Shown here one piece after another: positions 32,678-49,784 of a DNA stretch of 64,000 nucleotides. Position numbers and translations under genes: made by a program. Every line of letters starts with the position of its first letter. Position 1 is the first letter of the stretch. This DNA is from Cylicocyclus nassatus (Eukaryota > Nematoda > Chromadorea > Rhabditida > Strongylidae). Location of the stretch: the NCBI GenBank assembly GCA_958299035.1, contig CATQJL010000112.1:86446636-86510635 (forward strand). Direction: 5' to 3'. The notes below the pieces were generated by a model, which was not told the DNA's origin, did not search any database, and saw nothing but the letters and a program-made list of their open reading frames with translations.

Positions 32678-33132
32678 CTCAGACAGCGGATAGGACCCCT
32701 CCGCCGGAGAAATGGCAGGGCCGCGGGGTTTCCCCAGCGGTGGGTCTGCCACTCGTCCGCCGGAGCCCTCCCATTTCTGCTCCGGAGACCTCCCATTTTG
32801 TGCTCCGGAGACCTCCCATTTTTGCTCCGGAGACCTCCCATTTTCTGCTCCGGATACCTCCCATTTTCTGCGGCGCGGCTCTTCCAAATCTGGCGGACTC
32901 GCGCCGGGCAAATTTCTCCGGCGCGGCTCTGCCAAATCTGGCGTACCTCCGGAGCAGAAATGGCGTACCTTTGCAGCAGGGCCGGAGAAGCGTCCCATTT
33001 GCCTGCCAGTGATGTCACCGCGACCTACAAGAAGGGACCGCCCATTTGCCCCGCTCTCATTGGTCAACTGGGTCCGGCGCGACTCTGGCAGATTCCGACT
33101 GTCCGGCGGAGGGGTCCGGTCGATTGTCTGAG
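32678..33132. mobile_element. GC-rich MITE-like element with inverted ends
   Basis: Left end CTCAGACAGCGGATAGGACC; the right end, inverted, is CTCAGACAATCGACCGGACC. Both continue into CCCTCCGCCGGA. The interior is GC-rich and made of short repeats of CTCCGGAGACCTCCCATTTT. No clear target-site duplication. Confidence 0.65.
32757..32872. repeat. Tandem repeat of about 24 bp, five copies
   Basis: About five copies of GCTCCGGAGACCTCCCATTT plus two to five bases. Because most copies are 24 bp, a multiple of three, every frame stays open, and this creates the long overlapping ORFs on both strands at 32632-33184. They are not genes. Confidence 0.85.
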
Positions 33133-35360
33133 CACCTCGCTTCTTACGGAGTGTCACACTATTAGGCAGGTCCACAAAAATTGAGACAGAAATTATGAGA
33201 AGGACCTAAGAATAAATTGGCTTTGCTTCACCACAACGTGAGATACTAGGTATCGAAACTGTAGTCATTCTAAGACCTCGAATATACCTTGCGCGATTTC
33301 TCCAAAATCGCGGCGATACACGATCTTGTAAGTTGCCAGATGTTTGTAAATCCACCGCTTGTCGATTCGAGTGCGTAGGCCTGTGAAATCCGGCTGACAT
33401 TGTTGATAGCGAATGTTTGAAAAAAATTTTTTGGATCAAATTCATAAATTTAAATCATATCTCATTTTTAGTCAAACATTTTATGCTTTTCGACACTCTC
33501 AGGTGAATACGAAACCTACTTTCCAGCATCCTATCAAATGAAAGACGCAAGAGAGCGGATGAAAAGTATATGAGTAGCATGACGCTTCGCTAGTCGTACA
33601 CGTAAAATGCCCTCATCAACCTATTTCTATATCTCAATGCTAAATGAGCACCGCCTAAAATAAATTGCCGCCAGCCCAATTACTCGCCACTTTCAAAGCG
33701 CGAGCGCTTGAATATTTGCCTACTCAGATAATGGCAAAGCATAACCGCTACGTATTTAGCCGTTCCTTCTATCACTCACCACAAGTGAGATTTTTCAAAT
33801 TGCATTCCATCAAGCTCTAGGACAGATCTTCTAAGCTCTGATCAAGCTATTATTTCTGTAAGTTATAGTGCTGGATGAAGCATTTCCGTTATGGTTCAAA
33901 AAAACTTGGAAGTGACAAGTCACATTTCTGGAAAATCTCAACGTTTGTCACTTTGATGCATTTTTTTTGTAATTGTGCGCACATTCAAAAAAAAAGAACT
34001 TTTCCCAATCTGTGATTGTTTGTTCCATATTGGACTGCACTGCGACATTTCTTGATCAATTCGCAGGAAAAATCTACTGAGTGATGCAAGGTTTTTTAAT
34101 GTCCAAATTTTCCCGACTGCCACAAAAAAAACCGTAGAGAGTCGCGAATAGTCGCGATAGCTTACAGAAAGCAGCCATATGACGTAGATTTAGAATAACA
34201 AACAAACTATTGGTAAAAACATCGGAAAATAGCAGTTTCTCCAGTTTTGTGCGATTGCACAAACCAAGTCTGCATTACGTTCTTAAACGTAGCATTCAGA
34301 ACTACCATTAAAAATATTTTCAGAGAATATTACTTGTAGCTGAAAGGAGATTGTTTTCAGAGAACAATTCTCTTCCAACCAAAAGCTTCACAGAAAAAAA
34401 ATCCCCAGTGCTTCTGAACATGTTGGGATATCCAGATTGATATTTTAATCGGAAGCAATGACCGCATTTTTTTAAAAGGTGAACAGCCGAAGCTGACAAT
34501 AAGCAATAAAGGCACAGTTTTTGTCGCACCGAAATTTATTTTTTGGGAATGAAAAAGAAACTGTTTAGACCGTTTCAAATCACCCAGTCCTCGTTCTTTT
34601 TCCTAGAAAATGATGGTAATGATTCCTTTACAGATTTCATCAGAATTCAGGAACATTCATTTCATAGAATTTTCTATATTGGATTTGGACGTTGAAAAAA
34701 AAGTAGACAGCTTCCACAGATTGCAACCAGTAGTGAATTAAGATGTAACATGTAACATGTAAAGATCGCTTCCGCTGAAGTTTTCATACTTACAACCCGT
34801 AAGCTAGCTACACATCGTAGTTTTTTTTGCAGCGGAAGCGTTCTGGTACTACATCTCTAAGTTATCACTATTGTTATGTTTAATTAAGCTGTACAATTTG
34901 ATCTGCATTTCCACTTTGTAAATGTCGGTTATCGGCTAATGCTTCCAAAACTCAATTAAAAAAATTTTTTTGTTTGAAAAAAAGGAAACATCAGAAGACG
35001 AACGACAATATGCTTGTATTGTCAATGGTTGTAGTCTTGAAATCGGTTTCAAAACCACAAGACAAATTTTCAACGCAATTCAGTTCAAAAAAAATCTGAT
35101 TAACCGCGTTCTTTTTGTCCTCGCCATGCTTTCACAACGTGAGTTTGTTTACATTTATTTTGCCGCACCGCCGCGTTATTTACAAGCATAAAATTCTTTG
35201 AAAAGGCAAATTCAAAGACACCATTTGCACTAGGCAGCAAAAAAAAACTTTTTCGTAACTACCAAATCTTGCCCCTATGTTGGATGCGCAATGTTGTGCA
35301 ACACTCAATTCAACATTTGATGAAACCTTGATCTGCATATGCCTTATATACTGTGTATAC
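33133..35360. other. Intergenic sequence, nothing recognised
   Basis: AT-rich with many short A and T runs. A short tandem of GTAACAT occurs near 34743. No gene or transposon that I can name. Confidence 0.4.
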
Positions 35361-36240
35361 ATCTCTCAGGTTACATAACCTAATTAATTTGCTCATCATA
35401 TTCCAATTAATACCACAATTCAACGTCACTTAAACCTATTTGTATAACATAAACTCCCAAAATGACTATTGTATTACAATACTGCCTAATACTGTTAACT
35501 ATTTTTGTACCATCAACACTGTATTTTTTTTTAAATTAAAATGTTCTACAACAAATGCCCTTCCAAGCCATAACTTTATCACCTCAACCTTCAAATACCG
35601 GTTGCATTATACTGCTATAACTTCAAGGCAACTATTCCCCTTTGTCACCCTCCGGGAATACGTTCCATCACTTTCTACAACTATAATACATGCTACTGCC
35701 TCTTCCACGCAGTCGCTACGTCACATCTTTCACTCCACATATCTCTAGCTTGAGGACAAGCTCACTCTAAACCCCTAGGATGAGGTGAAAGTCGCTGTTT
35801 GATTATCCAATTCGCCTGATCCAACTCCTCTACTCAATCAATCAGAAGATAATGGTATACACATCGAAACTCTCTATGGTCTCGCCGTAACTCGTGTACT
35901 CTTTACACACGAAACTCGGAAGACACTCATCTCGCCGTAACACGTGTAGTTCCTACACACGTAACTCGGAAAACATTAAACAACAACCGAACAAACTCGA
36001 GGACGAGCTTTCTGAAGGAATGGAGATGTCGGGATGCAGCTAATCCCCAACAGCTGCCTAGGAAGGAGGTTGGCCCTGGATAGCCAACCTCTGGCAGTGA
36101 CCTCCGCCCGCCGGCAGGAGCCGGTGCCCTCTCCCCTTTCCTCTTACACTTTCTGTATATATCTGTATAATAAATATCATAGTAAGACCTATGTAAACCC
36201 GCTACACACAGGTAAAGGCGTCATGAACCTTTATCCTGAC
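35360..36240 (+). repeat. Possible solo LTR or retroelement end
   Basis: The segment starts near TGTATACATCTC and ends CCTGACA. It has an AATAAA at 36170-36175 about 70 bases before that end, preceded by a GC-rich stretch (36060-36130). The layout resembles a promoter, poly(A) signal and U5 of an LTR, and the following GTTTTGTGTCACC could be a primer site. I could not find a target duplication, so this is tentative. Confidence 0.25.
35877..35972. repeat. Two tandem units with internal palindromes
   Basis: CTCGCCGTAAC-(T/A)-CGTGTA...TACACACG-(A/T)-AACTCGG occurs twice in a row. Each unit can fold on itself (CGTGTA with TACACG). Confidence 0.7.
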
Positions 36241-37115
36241 AGTTTTGTGTCACCCAGTTTTATTAACGAGCACAGAATGCAAGCGTGTAAAATGTGAGAG
36301 GAGCTCAGAAAATTCTTTTATTTTGTTTTCTTGTGTTACATACTATGGAATAGCGCAGCAAGTTGAGAAAAATAAAGCACTGACTTATTGAGCAGCTTAA
36401 CCCTCTCATTTCAGACTGTTTCGACTAATAAGAAAAGGGTAGAAGTAAGCCGAGACGAGTTGTAAATCATTGAACGCGCTCTTAAAATGTTGATCTCAAG
36501 TCTGCTTTCTTTTTTGCGAAACAACTGTTCGAAAGAAGTTATGAGCGTTTGAAGTCTAAATTGGTCAAGTCTTGAGTTTTAGTTGGCGAAAAGCTGTAAA
36601 TAAACACCTGCATAACTTGTATAAAGTAAGCTGACTGCGAGGGTAAGACGCGGCTAACGGAAACCGCATAGGTGTTTTTTTGGAGCTTTTCGCTAATTTT
36701 ATACCGTTCAAAGCTTGACAAATTTGGACACTAAAACACTCACAATTTCTTTCGAAGAGTAGTTCCGCAGAAAAACAGACCTGGAATTAGCTTTTAAAGA
36801 TGCGGATAGTGGGCATACATCTCGTCTTCAGTCGTTATGGTATGCTTCTCTTGTAAAAGCTAGAGCGCTTAGGTGTGGGCGAATGTCGTTTGTCGAGTAG
36901 TAAATTCGCCGAATCCTTCATCTTTCCATTTTTGACACAAGTCTAGAGGATGTGGATGCATCGGTAACTTCCGCCTTTTACTTGAAAGCAATGCTTTAAC
37001 AAATTGTATTTGTTTCGAATTTTTCTGCGAATCTACTGAGAGTGCTGTTGTCAGACTGTGCTTCGATTTTCGAAATATCAAAATGTCATGTATACTACTG
37101 TTTCAGCGTGACCAA
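36241..37115. other. Intergenic sequence, nothing recognised
   Basis: No coding or repeat feature that I can support. Confidence 0.35.
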
Positions 37116-37560
37116 GATTTGCATCAATTCTTTGTTGGCTAACGTTTCGGCGATTTCGCCTTCGTCAGAGCCTATAAAGTCGAAGTTCAAGTAACTCCTT
37201 CACTCAGATGCCAGTAAAGAGTCAGCACATACGATCGAGATAGACTAACAACGCGGACTACGGTAGTTGATACCAACCTCGGAAGACAGCTCGACCGAAA
37301 TGAACACGTTTCAACAAGATCATTCCCCCGCTCTTTTTATATGTGCTGACTCTGTATCAAATCTGCATATGGACTGATAGCATGATATCAAAATGTCACT
37401 TGTCGTAAATGTCATAAGCAACAACGAGCTATACGTATCTCCACTTTGGGTATCTGCAATGGACGTGCTCAAAATTAGAGACGCGCGTTGTAGACCTCCA
37501 TGATTATATCGGCGAGAAGTAATCCGCATGTAGCCGCTACCGGAGAGTATTGCCGCTTGG
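37116..37560 (-). repeat. 3' end fragment of a Penelope-like element
   Basis: On the minus strand it reads GGCTCTGACGAAGGCGAAAT then CGCCGAAACGTTAGCC, a hairpin-bearing 3' end also seen, more decayed, near 5026 and 4515. No coding part is left. The RTE element begins 20 bp to its right. Confidence 0.5.
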
Positions 37561-37579
37561 TGGGTAGAAGTAAGCTCAA

Positions 37580-40500
37580 ACTTAGATACTTAGATACTTA
37601 GATGGCCCGTCCTCACGTGACGTGCGGGCCCTAGTACAGAAGTCGCCAGTTTTCCCTGTCCCTCGCTTCAGGCATCCACGATCTTCTTGGCCGTCGTCGG
37701 TGGCTGCGTCCACGAGTTCCAGGGGCGAAAGTCGTATTTAGCTGATTTCTCAGCTGGTCCATCCGTTCCACGAACACGTCTGCCCATCTCGTCGGTGGTC
37801 TTCCTCGAGGACGTTTGGCTTCGCGAGGAATCCACTCCGATGTTCTTAGTGTCCATCTGTCGTCTGTTCTTCTCATTATGTGACCGGCCCATCGGTGTTT
37901 GGCTTTCGCGACGTATTCCGCTGGGTCACGAAGACGGGACATTCTTCTCATATCCGTGCTGCGAAGTCCGACTAGATGTTGCTTGCGTCGGGTCATCTTC
38001 AGAAGACTGCGCTCGAGCGCTCTATGGGTGGTCCGTAAAGCTTTCGACGTGGCTACAGTATCGGCCCAAGTCTCAACTGCGTAACAGAGCGCCGGGAGAA
38101 CGGTTGAGTCGAACAGGTGGGCACGAAGCTCCGGGTCCGTCAGTTGGTCGGTGGCTTCCTTCAGAGGCCCGAAGGCGGCCCAGGCTGCTCTTCTTCTCCT
38201 GTTAAGTTCTTCCCTCAAGTCGTTCTCCATGTTCATCGAACGTCCGAGATACACGTAGGAAGACGTCTCCCTAATCGGGGTGCCTTCCAATTCCATTTCT
38301 GCATCTTCGCAAAGGGCGTTCTTCATGAACTGAGTCTTCTTCCGATTTATTCGCAATCCGATCTTCTTCCCTACTTCGTTTAGTTCCTTCAGCATCGTCT
38401 CTGCTCGGTGATACTGCTCGAGAAGAGAACGATGTCGTCCGCAAAACGAAGGTTGGACAGGAATCTCCCATCAACTCGTATGCCTCTCTCGTCCCAGTCC
38501 AGTGACTTCATCACCCACTGCAAGGCCGCGGTGAACAGCTTCGGCGAGATTGTGTCGCCTTGTCGGACCCCTTTCCCGATTGGTATGGTCAGGGGGCGAT
38601 GGAATAGCTGCATCGTCGTTGTACAGTCCTTGTAACAGTCGACTAACGTCCTCACGTAAGCTGGGTCCACTCCTTGATCGACTAGCGCAGACAGGATGGC
38701 GTTGGTTTCGACGCTGTCAAAGGCTTTCTTGTAGTCGACAAAGGTTAGGACGAGAGGCAGTCGGTACTCCCGGCAGACTTCTATGACCCTCGAAACGGTC
38801 TGGATGTGGTCCATGCAGCTGAATCCTTTGCGAAATCCAGCTTGTTCTTGGGGTTGGGCTTCATCCAGTGTCCTTGATATGCGAGCGAGGATAATCTTCG
38901 TGAAAAGCTTGTACAGCACACTCAGCAAGCATATTGGACGATAGTTCCGAAGATCCTCCCGTTCACCCTTCTTGAAGAGAAGGACGGTTCTTGACGTTCT
39001 CCACTGGTCGGGAATCTTCTCCTTCTGAAGGTAAGTTGTCAAATGCGACGCTAGAATCTCGTGTAGACGGTGTCCTCCGGCTCGCAGAAGTTCGACGGAA
39101 AGATGATCTGGTCCTGGAGCCGTGGACGTCTTCATGGTCTGTATCGCGATACGCACTTCAGCAGGTAGAATTCGTGGTGGTACTTCTCCAGTGGGAACAA
39201 CGGGCATCTGCACGGGTGTTGATGAGCGGAAGAGGGTGGTGTAGAAGTTCTTCGCGATAGATTCCATCTTGTATCGGGAAGAAGTCGGAGTCCCGTCTCC
39301 GTTCAGTAGTGCAGCCAGCTGTACGTGATATTCGCAGAGGTCCCTTCGGCACTTCTTGAGACTTCGTCTTCTTTCAGCTGCTTCCAGTATCTTGGCTTGC
39401 CTGTACTTCCTGAGATCCTCTTGCAAAGCTGTTCTGCAACTGGCGTTGGCTATCAGTCGCTCGAGATGAGTTGCGTTCGGATCCTGCCTCAATGATCTTC
39501 TTCTTTCGAGCAATTCCTTGGTGGTCTTCGAGATGCGGTCCAAGTTCTTTTCAGAAGTCCCTGAGGCGCATTCTCCGCAGGCTCGCAATCCTTTCAGAAG
39601 CCGGTCGTAGTCGTACGTTGGGTCCTCCTCGATGGGCCAGTCACAACTTGATATGAGCTCTTCCAGCCTGTTACCGTCATAAACGACTTCCTTCCTTCTC
39701 GCGGCACTATGACAGACTCTCTTTTCCAGCCTTCGGCTGAGTCGTATCTTCGCTCGAAGGAGGCGGTGATGGAGCCACTACAGAAGGATGGAACTACAGA
39801 GACATCGAGTAAGCTCCACCTTCGGTTGGTGAGAATGTGGTCGATCTCAGCATGAGTCGTTCCGTTGGGCGATTCCCAAGTCCACCGGCGATATTCTTTC
39901 TTCATGAAGATGGAGTTTCCATGGAAGAGTCGTGAGGAGAGGAGCCCAACGAGACGGTTGCCTTTTTCGTTTCGGAGCCCATATCCAAACTTCCCGATCC
40001 TATATTCCTTTTCTAGTGGCATCCCGATTTTCGCATTGAAGTCGCCCACAATATACTTGTAGAAGGACTTTTCGTTGCGGACGACCTCCTCCACGTCTTC
40101 GTAGAAAGCTTCTAGTTCTGAGTCGTCAGCTGCTGATGTTGGCGAGTAGCAGTTGATGATACTGATGGTCTTCTGACGTGGAGGGCGTAGTCGTAGAATG
40201 CCTAGTCGAGGTATAGGATCTCGTGCGAATCGACAAGATGGACGATAGATGGATGGACGACAAAGCCGACGCCTCCCACGTTTCGTGATGAAACCTTTTC
40301 ACCACGAATGATGAGGGTCCCATCACTCATCTGTCGCACGTCCTTCTTCCTGGACTTCGTTTCCTGCAGAGCGATGATGTGGTTGTTGATGTGCTCTGCA
40401 GCGTCGAGAAGAGCGTGGAGGTCGGCGTTTGTGGAGACTGTCCTGGCGTTGTAGGTGCAGAGCATGAGGCAGCCTCCATGGCGTGTCGTCCGGGCAGACG

Positions 40501-40950
40501 TGTCGTTTTTGTCCAATCCGAAAGGCGCCCTGAGTACCCTGACATCGTTCTTGCTACCACCCGGCGCCGTAGGCGGGATACGATGTGCAGGGTTTCTTTC
40601 TAATCTTCTAACTGGAGGAATAATATGAATTTTCCCCTACAAGAGGTGGCTTACTAGGCCTACTCTTGATTTCCACGGGGCGATCGCTGACCCCGGGTTG
40701 GAGCGGGGAGGGACCGCCTAGCGACCAGAAGAAGCCAGACGGCGGAGGATCTGGCGTGGCCAGTTCTTAGCTAGGCATCCGGCCGAAACCGGAAACGTCG
40801 AACTCCTTCACAGCTTGAGAGGTCCTACTAGAGTATACACTCGGCTGTGCATCGCAGTTCGACACCCAGTGTCACCCCCACGCCACGATGAGGCGACCGA
40901 CCATTGTGGGGAGCTCAAACCTCCATGCTAATTTTTGTGGTTCCTGTTAT
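37580..40950 (-). mobile_element. RTE-type non-LTR retrotransposon, nearly full length
   Basis: A LINE that copies itself by target-primed reverse transcription. Read on the minus strand it has about 0.4 kb of 5' sequence, an AP-type endonuclease ([10 protein letters not shown] near 40455, [20 protein letters not shown] near 40043, [10 protein letters not shown] near 39850), a linker, a reverse transcriptase (NYRPICLLSVLYKLFTKI near 38925, FVDYKKAFD, GVRQGDTISP, FADDIVLF near 38440) and a C-terminal region rich in Arg and Trp ending at 37631. The 3' tail is three copies of ATCTAAGT (37580-37603). Three frame breaks remain, near 40213, 39770 and 38395, so it cannot move by itself, but the protein is otherwise intact; it looks young. 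It lies between zfr and the kinase gene. Confidence 0.88.
37631..40516 (-). pseudogene. RTE endonuclease-reverse transcriptase ORF with three frameshifts
   Basis: The coding part of the RTE element. Frames used are 40516 to about 40213 (endonuclease start), about 40213 to 39770 (rest of endonuclease), about 39770 to 38395 (reverse transcriptase) and 38395 to 37631 (C-terminus). Each break is explained by a single-base indel and there are no other stops. The first usable ATG could also be at 40560 in another frame. Confidence 0.8.
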
Positions 40951-41323
40951 TGCAAGGGATCAATCTAGTGGTCGATTGAGATCCTTATACTCTGCTGCGT
41001 AAAACTCTCAGGAGGTCGATTCCGAACGGCAAGATGTGAAATCCGACCGGGACGAACTCTTCGTTGGTGTAGAGCGCAAATAAAGGTGATAAATTCGAAT
41101 TTTTATCGCTAACTTTCTATCGTTGGCATAAAAGAAATGTTTCTGCGCCTACTCGAGCGGGCAGAATCATATCAAGGATCTGTTTGTACAAGAGTAAGCA
41201 ATTCTCTTTATCATAATCTCTTAATAAAATAAGCCCACAATTTGTTGTATCTTAAGTGGACGCATAATGAGTTTCTTGTTGATATGTTAAATGTTTCTGA
41301 GAAGATCTGTAATATATTTGCTT

Positions 41324-45964
<4,641 letters not shown>

Positions 45965-46173
45965 CTATCAAGTGCTTTACTTCTACTAGAAAACTGAAAG
46001 GGAGTAAAATTGCTAGAGGCCATCAACGCGATGTTAGTAATGAAGGAATGCCAAAGCCCAAGTACTGAGAAAAGGAGGATTCACAGAAAGTCACCCCTTT
46101 GCGCCTTTGCTTGAAACGTAAAAAGTGGAGCAATAACCTTGAAGAAGACTGAAAATTTCTTATTTTCAGAAAG

Positions 46174-47900
46174 GTACAATACCGCTCACAGAATGTGCAA
46201 AATTTCCGTGAATGTCGCAAAATTCCGGGAATTTCGCGACATTCCCGGAATTTCGCGATATTCATGTAAATCACGCAGATTACACAGGGCCATAACTTCT
46301 TTCCGAATGAGTATATTCAAAATCCGAAAACAGCATTGTATTCAGCTCGTCAAGGCGAATCTTTTGCTATACATGTTGTCTCCAATATCCTATTTTAAAA
46401 AATCTTGAATTTGCATGCGGACGCCTTTTCGCGTGGGTGTAACGCGCTGAACATCATACAGAGGAGACTACGGCGGGCACCCTTCGATAGTACTCTTTTA
46501 GTAGATTATTCTGCGTCAAAAAACAGCCGAAGGCTCTCTTTTAAAAGAGATAGAAGAGCTGATAAACTCTGGAAAAATCAAGCCGTTCCAAGTTCTACTA
46601 GCCGTAACTTCCTTCAGGATGAACATCTTCGAAATCCGAAAACAGAATTGTGTTCAGCGCGTCAAGATGAATCTTACGGTTTACAGCATGTCTTTGAAAT
46701 TCCGTTTCCAATTTTTTCAAAATTTTCTGCCCACGTATATTCGCAAGGTCGCAACGCAGCGCACATCAAACATAGAAGAAATCAATAAGCACTATCGAAT
46801 TGTACTGCTCTGCAGAGCGCTAAAAACGAACCGAAAAACCTTTTTAAAACAGATAAAAAAGCTGGTGAATTCTGGAATAATCGTGATGTCACGAATTTTG
46901 CCCACCGTAACCCTAAAATGGGAAGCTCTCCTGCTAAGCAGATGTGATTTTCGTAATCAGCAGGTCAGACAACCTCTATGAGCGAAGTTTTCTTACAATC
47001 CAAGATTTCTGACCAAAACCCATCGGCGAGCTTCAGGGCGTAGAACGAGAAAAAATCAAATCACCCGAATTTCTTTGAAAACTTGCTCATAGAGGTTGTC
47101 TGACCTGCTGATTACGAAAATCACATCTGCTTAGCAGGAGAGCTTTCCATTTTAGGGTTACAGTGGCAAAATTCGAGACATCACGATTTTTCCAGAATTC
47201 ACCAGCTCTTCTATCTTTTTTGAAAAAGATTTTCCGTTCGCTTTTAGCGCTTGGTAATCTGCAGAAGCAGCACAATCCAATAGTGCTTATTGAAGTCTTC
47301 TATGTTTGATGTGCGCTGCGTTGCGACCTTGCGAATATACGCGGGCAGAAAATTTTGAAAAAAATTGGAAACGGAATTTCAAGGACATGCTGTATACGGT
47401 AAGATTCGCCTTGACGAGCTGAACACAATTCTGTTTTCGGATTTCGAAGATGTTCATCTTGAAGGAAGTTACGGCTAGTAGAACTTGGAACAGCTTAATT
47501 TTTCCAGAGTTTATCAGCTCTTCTATCTCTTTTAAAAGAGAGCCTTCGGCTGTTGTTTGACGCAGAATAATCTACTAAAAGAGTACTATCGAAGGGTGCC
47601 CGCCGTAGTCTCCTCTGTGTGATGTTCAGCGCGTTACACCCACGCGAAAAGGCGTCCGCATGCAAATTCAAGATAGTTGAAAACAGGATATTGGAGACAA
47701 CCTGTATAGCAAAAGATTCGCCTTGAGGAGCTGAATACAACGTTGTTTTCGGATTTTGAACATACTCATTTGGAAAGAAGTTATGGCCCTGTGTAATCTG
47801 CGTGATTTACATGAATATCGCGAAATTCCGGGAATGTCGCAGAATTCGGAATTCTGCGACATTCACGGAAATTTTGCACATTCTGTGAGCGGTATTGTAC
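46174..47900. repeat. Giant inverted repeat, arms about 810 bp, loop 101 nt
   Basis: 46174-46983 matches the reverse complement of 47085-47900 with roughly 93% identity by eye. The innermost arm ends are GACAACCTCTATGAGC and its complement. Each arm itself holds two diverged direct units about 315 bp apart, both containing AATCCGAAAACAG. ORFs at 46405-46788 and 47495-47740 are mirror images from the two arms (for instance LHADAFSRGCNALNI in both) and resemble no family I know. No clear target duplication was found at the outer borders. Confidence 0.88.
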
Positions 47901-47929
47901 AGGCTGCTGTTTTTCGCACTTTTGTTTTT

Positions 47930-49290
47930 CAAGCGACTTTGTAGTATGTGTAGACTGATTTGCACATCTAATATCTAGTTTTAGCAAAAACTAGTGCAAT
48001 TTCCATAATTCTATTCACAGTGGCAAGCCATTCAAGGAAAGCTCTAAACTACTGGAAGCGAATCTTTTATAATTTACAACCTTTTTGATCTCGAGTGACA
48101 AAAACGGACTGCCTAATCGTGTACAAAGGCGGGTACTCTAATTTACATATGCTTAATGAGAGGCCATAAAATCTTCTGTAAAGGTGAGAGCAACGAGCTC
48201 AATATCGAAGCTTGTAGTCGTGTAAACTATCCTGCTTATTTCAAAACATTATTGTAATTTGATCGTGAACCAGGCAGTCACCGAACCAAAACCCTACTTT
48301 ATATCATGAGGAAACTTTTCTGCTCAATACTATATCCATTCTCCTCTTCTGTCTAACATTCCAAGGACTTTGTAAATTGACTCGTGTTCTTCCCAACCTT
48401 AGCTCTCAATATCATATGTGGCTTCAATGAACTCCTAATGATATTATGTGCCTATTTGAATTCTTTTTCGCAAGGAAAAACTAGACTCACAGTTTTAATT
48501 TTGATTTCCAATTTCTTTTCTTCAATATCAGGCTTCTTAGGTAGGGATCTGTGCCTGTAATCGCACTGTTACACGTTGCAACAAATTCATCTGCTCGTTC
48601 AAGAATTCGTTAATTGAGAAGTCGCTTCCGAAGATTTGACCAATGATCCATTAACGGATCGCCATGACAGTGTATATGCGATTGATACTTGACATTAAGT
48701 GATCACATAATCACCTAAGACTTTTATAGGGACTGTTATTTCGAAGTGATTGGTATCTCAATTATCTCTTTCAACTTTGGCCCTCTACGATTGGAAGCAG
48801 TACTCCGCATGGAACTATTAATATGAGCCCTACTTCTTATTGTTAGAGATTCTGGACCTATTTTATGCAGCCTCCTCGTTTGGAGTGAAGAAAGGGTTCT
48901 TGTGCACTAGTGCGACTCGACCTCCGAGCTAGTAGCAACGACGCAGCACTTGTAGCAGTTATTCTTCCCAAGAGTTTGCAAGTTTTTTTATTAAAGGCAT
49001 GCAACTTGAGTTCATGGTGGCACACTTTGAGGTTTCCATCAGCGGAGAAGCCTCGTTTGCAACAAAGGGTAAAACCTAGCGCCAAGCATAGAATGTATCT
49101 GATGACGAACCGAAGGCATTGTGGCCATGTTAAAATCAGTCTTAATGAGGATGACGTGGCAAAATTTTTAGAGTGGCAATGCACTTTAATCAACCTGAAG
49201 GTGGAACTTCTTCCAATTTCGAAAATGTTGCATAAAGCAGTTTGACATATGCTGTTGATATGAATAGCTGACTGAATACCTGAATATCTG
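47930..49290. other. Intergenic sequence, nothing recognised
   Basis: Two overlapping opposite-strand ORFs near 48858-49409 are the longest open stretches. The minus-strand one gains its first 35 codons from the RTE remnant. The plus-strand one (48910-49245) has no known motif. Confidence 0.35.
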
Positions 49291-49784
49291 AATATTTCCC
49301 TTTTTGCTAAGCCAGTGTCTTTGATACGTGAGTGGATGATGTTCGTAAAAAGCTTGTACAACACACACAGCAGGTATTGGTGGGTAATTCTAAAAAATCC
49401 TCCGTTCACACTTTTTGAAGAGAAGCATAGCCCTCATATTCCCGTTGGTGCAGAATCCTCTCCCTTTAAAATTGTTATGTTAGATGCGGCGTGAGAATCT
49501 CATTTAGACGTCCTTCATCGGACCGCAGAAGTTCGACGAAAGATGATCGTCGTGGTACAGTGAAGTCTTTATGGTCTGAATTGCTCTGCGCATATCAGCA
49601 GGTAAAATCTCCGGTGGCAATGGGAACAACGGACATCACTGGTTTGATGAGCGGAAGAGGTTGGTGTGAAGTTCTTCGCGATAGATACCATCTCATGTCG
49701 TCGGAGTCCAACTTTCGTTCATAGTGCTACCAACGGCAGTGATATACGTGTGCAAGACAATTCAATACACTTCCTGTAGTGCCA

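Noticed and set aside
32632..33184. Long overlapping ORFs on both strands (up to 176 codons)
   Set aside because: They arise from 24-bp GC-rich tandem repeats inside a MITE; all frames are open and the products are simple repeats.
37687..38205. 172-codon ORF on the plus strand
   Set aside because: It is the antisense shadow of the RTE C-terminal region on the minus strand.
46405..46788. 127-codon ORF in the giant inverted repeat
   Set aside because: It crosses two diverged repeat units, its mirror copy in the other arm is broken, and it has no recognisable motif.
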